A DNA stretch of 5,059 nucleotides. Origin: Christensenella sp. UBA7707 (GTDB lineage: Bacteria > Bacillota > Clostridia > Christensenellales > CAG-138). Positions within the stretch are counted from its first letter, which is position 1, and each line of letters starts with the position of its first letter. Position numbers and translations under genes: made by a program. This document shows, in pieces, positions 1-5,059 of this stretch. The stretch covers positions 1-5,059 of the forward strand of contig DLFZ01000141.1 of NCBI GenBank assembly GCA_002482435.1, in the 5' to 3' direction. The notes beneath the pieces were generated by a model. The model did not search any database, was not told the DNA's origin, and saw only the letters and a program-made list of their open reading frames with translations.

Positions 1-9
1 TCCGCGCTT

Positions 10-471
10 ATGCGCTATTGCGGCGGGGCGTATGAACTTCCCTCATTGCCCGTTCGCGGTTATGAAGATGCGGATTATTTGGCCGCGCAGCAGCTTTCCG
101 CGCGAGCCTTTCACGAAATGCGCCTTCGCGTCGGCACGTTCCCGGATTCCGTTTTGCAACAGCCAAGCGACGCGATGCGCGAGAACTGGAAGGACTCGGC
201 ACAGGAGCGGTTCGTTTACGTGAAAGACGGCGAAATCATCGGGCATGCACACCTTGAGGGCGACGCAATCGACAGCGTTTCTATAAAGCCGGAGGCGCAG
301 GGGAAGGGTATTGGGCGGCTTTTTGTGAAGTGTTTGTGCAACAAAATTCTTGAAAGCGGCCATGCCTCCGTTACGCTATACTGCGTCGTGGGAAACTGGG
401 CGCGGAGTCTTTACGAGTCATTAGGCTTTCGGGAAGAGTATATTGAGGATTATGCGGTGAAAACCCTTTAA
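10..471 (+). CDS. GNAT-family N-acetyltransferase (start uncertain, possibly 5'-partial)
   Basis: Predicted cytoplasmic acetyltransferase that moves an acetyl group from acetyl-CoA to an amine; the substrate cannot be told. The visible product is 153 residues. The acetyl-CoA binding motif A is clear at about residues 89-105 ([16 protein letters not shown], with the Q-G-x-G-x-G pyrophosphate loop at 98-102), and motif B follows at about 121-141 ([18 protein letters not shown], with the usual N-x-x-A-x-x-x-Y-x-x-x-G-F pattern). Residues 13-80 fit the N-terminal strand and helices of the fold. The frame is open from base 1 (three sense codons precede the ATG at 10) and only 9 nt of upstream sequence is visible, so no ribosome binding site can be judged and the true start may lie outside the window. 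It ends 26 nt before hslV and is probably cotranscribed with it. The GNAT assignment is firm; any specific role would be a guess. Confidence 0.85.
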   Translation: MRYCGGAYELPSLPVRGYEDADYLAAQQLSARAFHEMRLRVGTFPDSVLQQPSDAMRENWKDSAQERFVYVKDGEIIGHAHLEGDAIDSVSIKPEAQGKGIGRLFVKCLCNKILESGHASVTLYCVVGNWARSLYESLGFREEYIEDYAVKTL

Positions 472-486
472 TTTTGACAAAGAATG

Positions 487-490
487 AGGA
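487..490 (+). promoter_or_regulatory. Ribosome binding site of hslV (decides the start)
   Basis: AGGA, within a GAGGAAAAG purine run at 486-494, sits 7 nt before the ATG at 498. This favours ATG 498 over the in-frame TTG at 474, which has no Shine-Dalgarno-like sequence upstream. Confidence 0.7.
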
Positions 491-497
491 AAAGAAT

Positions 498-1031
498 ATG
501 CCTTTGATGGGAACAACGATCGTCGCCGTACAAAAAAACGGCAAATGCGCCGTTGCGGGCGATGGTCAAGTGACGATGGGTGAAAATACGATCATGAAGC
601 AAACCGCCAAAAAGGTGCGGCGCGTTTACCACGGCAAGGTCGTGGTAGGCTTTGCCGGTTCCGTGGCGGATGCGTTTACGCTTTGTGAGCGGTTTGAGGG
701 CAAGCTTGAGCAGCACGGCGGCAGCTTAAAGCGCGCGGCCGTGGCGCTTGCACAGGAGTGGAGAAGCGATAAGGTGATGCGCCAGCTGCAGGCGCTCCTC
801 ATCGCGGCGAGCGCCGATGAGCTTCTCATCATATCCGGCACGGGCGAGGTGATCGACCCGGACGACGGCATCGCCGCCATCGGTTCGGGCGGCATGTACG
901 CGCTTGCGGCGGCCAAGGCGCTCAAGGAAAATACCGAGCTTGACGCGCGCGACATCGCCGAAAAGGCGCTTCGCATCGCGTCGAACATCTGCGTGTTCAC
1001 CAACGGAAATATTTCCGTGGAGGAGGTATAG
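498..1031 (+). CDS. hslV: ATP-dependent protease subunit HslV (ClpQ)
   Basis: Proteolytic subunit of the HslUV (ClpYQ) complex, a cytoplasmic, proteasome beta-like threonine protease that forms a double hexamer capped by HslU. The 177-residue length from ATG 498 fits the family. The N-terminus reads [11 protein letters not shown]; by analogy with other HslV proteins a five-residue propeptide would be removed to expose Thr6 as the N-terminal nucleophile. Further hallmarks are AGDGQVTMG, the basic KKVRR segment that carries the catalytic-site lysine, [13 protein letters not shown], the EWRSDK segment, [16 protein letters not shown] and the C-terminal ICVFTN. The sequence resembles Bacillus ClpQ, but there the mature residue is reported as serine, whereas here the spacing suggests threonine. 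An in-frame TTG at 474 would add eight residues but lacks a ribosome binding site. The stop lies 2 nt before the hslU start, and the hslU ribosome binding site is inside the last hslV codons, which suggests translational coupling and balanced subunit supply. Confidence 0.96.
   Translation: MPLMGTTIVAVQKNGKCAVAGDGQVTMGENTIMKQTAKKVRRVYHGKVVVGFAGSVADAFTLCERFEGKLEQHGGSLKRAAVALAQEWRSDKVMRQLQALLIAASADELLIISGTGEVIDPDDGIAAIGSGGMYALAAAKALKENTELDARDIAEKALRIASNICVFTNGNISVEEV
1021..1026 (+). promoter_or_regulatory. Ribosome binding site of hslU
   Basis: A perfect AGGAGG ends 7 nt before the hslU ATG at 1034. It lies in the last codons of hslV, so the two genes overlap functionally although not in coding sequence. 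Confidence 0.85.
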
Positions 1032-1033
1032 CC

Positions 1034-2410
1034 ATGCATACGCCCAAAGAAATCGTAGATTCGCTGGATAAATACATCGTAGGGCAAAGCAAGGCAAAGC
1101 GAGCCGTGGCGATTGCGCTTCGCAACCGTTACCGCAGAAGCATGCTCAAAGAGGAGCTTCGCGAGGAAATCACGCCAAAAAACATCATCATGATCGGGCC
1201 GACGGGCGTCGGCAAAACCGAAATCGCCCGCAGGCTTGCAAAGCTTGTGGAAGCGCCCTTCCTTAAAGTCGAGGCGACCAAGTTCACCGAGGTGGGCTAC
1301 GTTGGCCGCGATGTGGATTCCATGATCCGCGACCTTGTGGATGCATCCATTCGCCTGTGCAAGGAAAAAAAGGAGGCGGAGGTTCGCTTTTTGGCAGAGG
1401 CCGCTGCGGAACAGCGCCTTGCGGACATTTTGGTTCCCATTCAGGCAAAGCGCCAACATACGCAAAACCCCTTGCAGTTTCTTTTGGGAAGCGGTGAGCC
1501 GCAGGAGCCTGAAATGAGCGACAACGAGCGGCGCGAACACCGTAGTCGCCGCGAGGAAGTGATCGCGGCATTTCGAAGCGGCCAGCTCGACGAGCAGTTG
1601 GTTGAAATCGAGGTGGAGCAGTCGAACGCCGGCAGCAACGCCATGATCGCAATGGGCATTGATTTGAACATCAACGACCTGATGGGCAATATTTTGCCCA
1701 AGAACAAAAAGAAACGCAAGGTTAAGGTAAAAGAGGCCTACCGCATTTTGACCCAGGAGGAAGCCGAAAAGCTGATCGATATGGACGAGGTGACGCGCGA
1801 GGCCATTGAAAAGGCCGAGCAGGACGGCATCATCTTCCTCGATGAAATCGACAAGATCGCTGGGAGCGGGCACGCGAGCGGCCCCGATGTTTCCCGCGAG
1901 GGCGTGCAGCGCGACATTCTTCCGCTTGTGGAAGGGTGCACCGTAAGCACCAAGTATGGCCCTGTGAAAACGGATTTTATTCTGTTCATCGCCGCCGGTG
2001 CGTTTCACGTTTCCAAGGTGACCGACCTGATCCCCGAGCTCCAGGGCCGTTTCCCCATTCGCGTCAATTTGGAATCGCTTTCCGTGGAGGATTATAAACT
2101 TATTTTGACCCAGCCGGAAAACGCCATCACTAAACAGTACGCGGCGCTTCTTCAAACCGATAACGTCGTGCTCGAGTTTGCGGAGGATTCCATCGACGTC
2201 CTTGCGCAATACGCCTTCAACGCCAACGAAACGAGCGAAAACATCGGCGCGCGCCGCCTGCACACAATTTTGGAGAACCTGCTCGATGACATCTCCTTCA
2301 ACGCAAACGGCCAACACCCTTTGACCAAGGTTGTGGTGGATGAAGCCTATGTGAAAGAGCATTTGTCGAGCGAATTCAACGGAGAGGATTTACGAAAGTA
2401 CATACTGTAA
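1034..2410 (+). CDS. hslU: ATP-dependent protease ATPase subunit HslU (ClpY)
   Basis: AAA+ unfoldase of the HslUV protease: a hexameric ring that uses ATP to unfold substrates and push them into HslV. The product is 458 residues, normal for the family. The start of the protein (PKEIVDSLDKYIVGQSKAKR) is typical. Visible motifs in order are Walker A GPTGVGKT at 55-62, the substrate-gripping pore loop GYVG at 88-91, the inserted I-domain at about 107-245, Walker B IIFLDEID at 266-273, a sensor-1 region FIAAGAFH at 318-325, the arginine finger in ELQGRFPIRV (R339), and sensor 2 in NIGARR at 403-408. The C-terminal tail EDLRKYIL matches the family tail that inserts between HslV subunits and activates them. 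All key residues are present, so it should be active. The I-domain contains a charged, lysine-rich stretch (KNKKKRKVKVKE, 223-234). No codY homologue follows, unlike the clpQ-clpY-codY order known from Bacillus. Confidence 0.98.
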   Translation: MHTPKEIVDSLDKYIVGQSKAKRAVAIALRNRYRRSMLKEELREEITPKNIIMIGPTGVGKTEIARRLAKLVEAPFLKVEATKFTEVGYVGRDVDSMIRDLVDASIRLCKEKKEAEVRFLAEAAAEQRLADILVPIQAKRQHTQNPLQFLLGSGEPQEPEMSDNERREHRSRREEVIAAFRSGQLDEQLVEIEVEQSNAGSNAMIAMGIDLNINDLMGNILPKNKKKRKVKVKEAYRILTQEEAEKLIDMDEVTREAIEKAEQDGIIFLDEIDKIAGSGHASGPDVSREGVQRDILPLVEGCTVSTKYGPVKTDFILFIAAGAFHVSKVTDLIPELQGRFPIRVNLESLSVEDYKLILTQPENAITKQYAALLQTDNVVLEFAEDSIDVLAQYAFNANETSENIGARRLHTILENLLDDISFNANGQHPLTKVVVDEAYVKEHLSSEFNGEDLRKYIL

Positions 2411-2413
2411 AGC

Positions 2414-3358
2414 ATGAATTTTAACGCGAAAAACTTGCTCTTGCTTCTTGTGTTTGCGGCGCTTTTTACCGCCGGCTGCACGGCGCAGACATCCGCCGGT
2501 CTTTCTGAAAAGGCTGTGGATGCGGTTGTGGTTGCGGAAGAACGGCTGATCGAAATTACGCCGCATCCCACAACACCTGCGCCTACGGCAGTGCCGGTTA
2601 CGCCGCTTCCGACCGCCTCGATAGCGCCCACCCCAACGCTTGCGCCGACCCCTTTGCCCACGCCGGATTATGAACTGACGGATGTGAAAAATGTGGAAGG
2701 CTATGTGGGTGCACTTTCCGTTAACCTTCGAGCGGGTCCGGGAACACAATACAAGGTGATCGGCGAATACGAGTGCAATACGCTTCTTACCATTCTCGCA
2801 AAAACGGAGGAATGGTACCAGGTGGAGCTCGACGGAAAAACGGGCTTTATGCTCAAGGAGTACATCGGGGTAGGGGCCATTCCAACGCCCACCCCAAAAC
2901 CCACCGCAAAAGCGACAAGCAGGCCGAAAACTACGCCTAAGCCTACCGAAACGCCCAAGCCCGTTGCACCCGACAATTCCGGCGCGGGCAGCTATAGTGC
3001 CGAGGAGGTGCTTCTCACCGCTCAGCTTGCCTATGAGGAAAGCAGGCGCGGCGATTACGACGGTTATCGCGCGGTGGCCAATGTGATACTCAACCGTGTC
3101 AACAGCGGCATTTTCCGCTCAAGCATCGAGGGCGTGATCTTTCAGGGCAACGGCGCGCAGTTTTCGCCCGCCGAGGACGAGGCGGAACTTCGCTCTGTAA
3201 AACCCTCGCAAACCTGCATCGAAGCGGTTCAGGCCGTTTTCGCGGGCAATACCGTTTTTGACTCGGACGTATACTACTTCCGCGCCGCAAGCAAGGGCAC
3301 TACTTGGGGTTCGCACAACTACATAGGAACCTACGGCGGCAACGCGTACTTCAGTTAA
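2414..3358 (+). CDS. Lipoprotein with SH3b and SleB/CwlJ-type cell-wall hydrolase domains
   Basis: Predicted membrane-anchored, extracytoplasmic peptidoglycan hydrolase of 314 residues. Residues 1-22 form a lipoprotein signal: a short lysine-containing N-region, a hydrophobic run (LLLLLVFAALF) and a lipobox TAGC with Cys22 as the likely lipidated residue; Thr at position -3 is less usual than Leu. A Pro/Thr-rich spacer (about 49-84) leads to a bacterial SH3 domain at about 97-151 (SVNLRAGPGTQYKVIG ... WYQVELDGKTGFMLKEYI), a fold that often binds cell wall. A second PTPKPT-type spacer (about 157-184) leads to a Hydrolase_2 (SleB/CwlJ-like) domain at about 195-313, seen in LLTAQLAYEESRRGDYDG, AVANVILNRVNSGIF and the terminal YYFRAASKG ... 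HNYIGTYGGNAYF. Glu209 aligns with the catalytic glutamate of this family, although the usual G-E-A context is E-E-S here. The start is 3 nt after the hslU stop and has no good Shine-Dalgarno sequence at normal spacing (GGAGAGG at 2381-2387 is too far), so translation may depend on coupling. A sporulation or germination role is possible but not shown; a general wall-remodelling role is equally likely. Confidence 0.88.
   Translation: MNFNAKNLLLLLVFAALFTAGCTAQTSAGLSEKAVDAVVVAEERLIEITPHPTTPAPTAVPVTPLPTASIAPTPTLAPTPLPTPDYELTDVKNVEGYVGALSVNLRAGPGTQYKVIGEYECNTLLTILAKTEEWYQVELDGKTGFMLKEYIGVGAIPTPTPKPTAKATSRPKTTPKPTETPKPVAPDNSGAGSYSAEEVLLTAQLAYEESRRGDYDGYRAVANVILNRVNSGIFRSSIEGVIFQGNGAQFSPAEDEAELRSVKPSQTCIEAVQAVFAGNTVFDSDVYYFRAASKGTTWGSHNYIGTYGGNAYFS
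2558..2665 (+). repeat. First Pro/Thr-rich low-complexity spacer of the lipoprotein
   Basis: This stretch encodes about residues 49-84, dominated by Thr-Pro, Ala-Pro and Leu-Pro steps (for example APTPTLAPTPLPTP). It separates the lipid anchor from the SH3b domain and is likely an extended, flexible wall-spanning linker, possibly an O-glycosylation target (inference). Confidence 0.7.
2882..2965 (+). repeat. Second Pro/Thr/Lys-rich spacer of the lipoprotein
   Basis: This stretch encodes about residues 157-184 (PTPTPKPTAKATSRPK followed by TTPKPTETPKP). It links SH3b to the hydrolase domain and differs from the first spacer in being strongly basic, which could favour contact with anionic wall polymers (inference). 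Confidence 0.7.
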
Positions 3359-3466
3359 AGACGGTGTAAAGCGGGCAAACCTCAAAAAGTGGCGTCAGGC
3401 ACATTATGGCAATCAAAAACTTTTCCTTGCGCACGGCGAAATATTTTCTTTTTCCACGTGCAAACT

Positions 3467-3503
3467 AATACCGCATTTCATCCGACGAAAGGCGGTATTT
3501 TTT
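3467..3503 (+). terminator. Intrinsic terminator-like hairpin abutting the next start codon
   Basis: The arm AATACCGC (3467-3474) pairs perfectly with GCGGTATT (3492-3499). After one A-G mismatch (3475/3491) an inner stem TTTC (3476-3479) pairs with GAAA (3487-3490), leaving a 7-nt loop at 3480-3486. The 3' arm runs into six Ts (3498-3503), and the ATG of the nucleotidyltransferase follows at once. The shape is that of a Rho-independent terminator, which would end the GNAT-hslVU-lipoprotein transcript about 110 nt after the last stop. Because it also holds the ribosome binding site of the next gene, it could instead, or in addition, be an attenuator or translational switch. No convincing promoter was seen in 3359-3466; the rest of that gap has no recognisable feature. 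Confidence 0.75.
3490..3495 (+). promoter_or_regulatory. Ribosome binding site of the nucleotidyltransferase gene, inside a hairpin arm
   Basis: AGGCGG (one mismatch to AGGAGG) lies 8 nt before ATG 3504. Nearly all of it is paired in the 3' arm of the hairpin at 3467-3499, so it would be masked when that structure forms. Confidence 0.6.
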
Positions 3504-5059
3504 ATGCGCGCAATCATTATGGCCGGGGGCGAAGGCCGCCGACTGCGGCCCCTTACCTGCACCGTTCCAAAACCCATGGTTCCGCTTTTGAACCGGCCGG
3601 TCATCGAATACTGCATTGATCTTCTTAAGGCGCACGGCGTGACGGATGTAACCTCCACGCTTTTCTACCTGCCAAACAGCATCATGCGCCATGTGGGAAA
3701 CGGCGAGCACTTCGGCGTGCGCATGGACTATTCCGTGGAGGAAAAACCTTTGGGCACCGCGGGAAGCGTGCGTGCGGCCATCAAAGCGCCGCTTGAGACC
3801 ACGCTTGTTTTGAGCGGTGATGCGCTTACAGATATGGATTTGAGCGCCGCGCTCAGCGCGCACAAAGAACATGGCGCAAAGCTTACCATCGTTTTAAAAA
3901 AAGTGCCCGCTCCAACGGAGTACGGCGTGGTGCTTCTTAACCGCGACAATTCCATTTCGCGCTTTTTGGAAAAGCCCATGCTTTCCGAGGTATTCAGCGA
4001 CCTTGCAAACACCGGCGTTTACATTTTGGAACCGGAGATTTTGGAGATGATTCCAACCGACAGGCCGTTTGATTTCAGCAACGACCTGTTTCCGCTTGTG
4101 ATGAAGAAGGAAATCCCCATTTTTGGCTACGAGACCACCGGCTACTGGTGTGACATCGGAGATTTGGAGCAATACCTAGAGGCGCAGAGGGCGCTCTTGG
4201 AGGGGCAATGCGCGTTTTCGCCCCGCGCGGTGGGGCGCGACGGCATTTTTGTGGAAGACGGCGCGCGCGTTTCCAAAAAAGCGGTACTGCGCGCCCCATG
4301 TTATATAGGAAGCGACGCCGAAATCGCCGACGATGCGCTGGTTGAAGCGTATGCGGTCGTGGGTTCGGGGAGCAGAATCGGCTCCGGCAGCAGTGTAAAG
4401 CAATCGGTTTTGATGGAAAATGTGCGCGTGCGCGAAAATGCGGAAATACGCGGTACGATTCTCTGTGAGGATGTGCATGTGGATACGGGCGCGGCGGTGT
4501 TTGAAAAAAGCGCCGTCGGTGCGGGCACGCACGTAGGGAAAGGAACGCAGGTCAAAAAAGGCGTGCTCGTTTGGCCGCAGAAAAAGCTCGAGGACGAGGC
4601 CGTCTACGCGGAAAACGTGGTTTGGCAGGAGCGGGGAGAAAAACAGCTTGAAAAGCTGCCCGTGCGCGGTTATTGTGATGGGGATCTGAATCCCCTTAAC
4701 GCGGTTCGCATCGGCTGCGCTTTTGCCGGAATTCACAGGCTGCCGGCGGAGGTGGGGTTGGCGACAGACGGCAGTCAGCAGTCCGTCATGCTCAAGCACG
4801 CGGTCGTTTCAGGGCTTATATCGCAAGGTGTGGACGTATGCGATTTTGGCGCTTGCACGCATTCGACGCTCGAATATGCCGTGCGTGCGTTTCGCTTGCG
4901 CGGGGGCGTGTTCATCCGCCACAGCGCGAGAAACGCCCATGAAGCCGAACTTTATCTTTGCGACGCAAACGGTGCGGAGCTTGGTGCAAAGGATTATAGA
5001 AAGTTCAGGCAGGAATACGACGAGGGCTTCAAACGCCCCGTTACCTTTGAGCGGCTGGG
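3504..5059 (+). CDS. Sugar nucleotidyltransferase fused to a phosphomannomutase-like domain (3'-partial)
   Basis: Probable mannose-1-phosphate guanylyltransferase or related NDP-sugar pyrophosphorylase; 518 complete codons are visible and the frame is open at the window end. The ATG at 3504 gives the canonical start MRAIIMAGGEGRRLRPLT, the nucleotide-binding loop. Further nucleotidyltransferase motifs are PKPMVPL (22-28), GTAGSV (84-89), LSGD (103-106), FLEKP (154-158), NTGVYILEPEIL (169-180) and GYWCDIGDLEQYLEAQ (213-228). Residues of about 240-360 form a left-handed beta-helix of hexapeptide repeats (IGSDAEIADDALVEAYAVVG, VGAGTHVGKGTQVKKG). From about 385 a phosphomannomutase-like alpha/beta domain begins, recognisable by VSGLISQGVDVCDFG (435-449) and GGVFIRHSARNAHEAEL (467-483). 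The full-length relatives known to me in Firmicutes, cyanobacteria and actinobacteria are about 800 residues, so roughly a third is missing. The mutase active-site loop is degenerate: HSARNA stands where TASHNP is expected. Nucleotide specificity (GTP versus others) cannot be read from the sequence. A role in surface polysaccharide or glycan precursor supply is inferred. Confidence 0.88.
   Translation, partial: MRAIIMAGGEGRRLRPLTCTVPKPMVPLLNRPVIEYCIDLLKAHGVTDVTSTLFYLPNSIMRHVGNGEHFGVRMDYSVEEKPLGTAGSVRAAIKAPLETTLVLSGDALTDMDLSAALSAHKEHGAKLTIVLKKVPAPTEYGVVLLNRDNSISRFLEKPMLSEVFSDLANTGVYILEPEILEMIPTDRPFDFSNDLFPLVMKKEIPIFGYETTGYWCDIGDLEQYLEAQRALLEGQCAFSPRAVGRDGIFVEDGARVSKKAVLRAPCYIGSDAEIADDALVEAYAVVGSGSRIGSGSSVKQSVLMENVRVRENAEIRGTILCEDVHVDTGAAVFEKSAVGAGTHVGKGTQVKKGVLVWPQKKLEDEAVYAENVVWQERGEKQLEKLPVRGYCDGDLNPLNAVRIGCAFAGIHRLPAEVGLATDGSQQSVMLKHAVVSGLISQGVDVCDFGACTHSTLEYAVRAFRLRGGVFIRHSARNAHEAELYLCDANGAELGAKDYRKFRQEYDEGFKRPVTFERL

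Noticed and set aside
474..502. TTGACA (474-479) as a perfect -35 box for an hslV promoter
   Set aside because: At 17-nt spacing the -10 position would be TATGCC at 497-502, which is poor and overlaps the hslV start codon. The match is probably chance.
1365..1376. A7 run followed by GGAGG inside hslU, resembling a slippery site with an internal ribosome binding site
   Set aside because: HslU is intact in the zero frame through its C-terminal tail, the alternative frames encode nothing recognisable, and no sensible internal start codon follows at proper spacing.
626..2362. Very long open frame on the minus strand opposite hslV and hslU (578 codons)
   Set aside because: It lies antisense to two unmistakable genes, its translation has no recognisable motif or domain, and such frames arise readily from the codon bias of the sense genes.
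3400..3470. Possible promoter elements (TTGCGC at 3427, TATTTT at 3442, ACTAAT at 3464)
   Set aside because: No pair combines acceptable -35 and -10 matches with 16-18 nt spacing, so a promoter cannot be placed.
3389..3619. Small plus-strand frame of 76 codons spanning the intergenic gap
   Set aside because: It runs through the terminator hairpin and then in the wrong frame through the start of the nucleotidyltransferase; its low-quality translation and lack of a ribosome binding site mark it as spurious.
4176..4799. Minus-strand frame of 207 codons opposite the nucleotidyltransferase
   Set aside because: The plus strand carries clear hexapeptide-repeat and mutase-like coding sequence there; the antisense product shows no known motif.

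Overview
The window looks like chromosomal DNA from a moderately GC-rich Firmicute, most likely a Clostridia-type anaerobe. This is inferred from the HslV and HslU sequences, which resemble the Bacillus ClpQ/ClpY type, from strong AGGAGG-like ribosome binding sites, from a lipoprotein with a SleB/CwlJ-type hydrolase domain and Pro/Thr-rich spacers, and from a fused sugar-nucleotidyltransferase/phosphomannomutase-like gene. No species can be named. All convincing genes are on the plus strand; there are no RNA genes, mobile elements or CRISPR arrays that I can support.

Layout: (1) 10-471, a GNAT N-acetyltransferase whose frame stays open to the left edge. (2) 498-1031, hslV, the threonine-protease subunit of the HslUV proteasome-like complex. 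(3) 1034-2410, hslU, its AAA+ unfoldase. (4) 2414-3358, a secreted lipoprotein with an SH3b domain and a C-terminal cell-wall hydrolase domain. Gaps between these four genes are 26, 2 and 3 nt, so they probably form one transcript. (5) A 145-nt gap that ends in a strong intrinsic-terminator-like hairpin at 3467-3503. (6) 3504 to the right edge, a nucleotidyltransferase followed by hexapeptide repeats and the start of a phosphomannomutase-like domain, cut by the window end.

HslV and HslU act together: HslU unfolds cytoplasmic substrates with ATP and feeds them to the HslV chamber. The lipoprotein acts outside the membrane on peptidoglycan, and the last gene probably supplies a nucleotide sugar (GDP-mannose or similar) for surface glycans. 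The right-hand genes are thus envelope-related, while hslUV is protein quality control.

Two points deserve attention. The terminator-like hairpin touches the start codon of the nucleotidyltransferase and contains its Shine-Dalgarno sequence, so it may be a regulatory switch. The phosphomannomutase-like domain of that gene lacks most of the canonical phosphoserine loop, so it may not be catalytic as a mutase. I did not find evidence for a wholly new system here.
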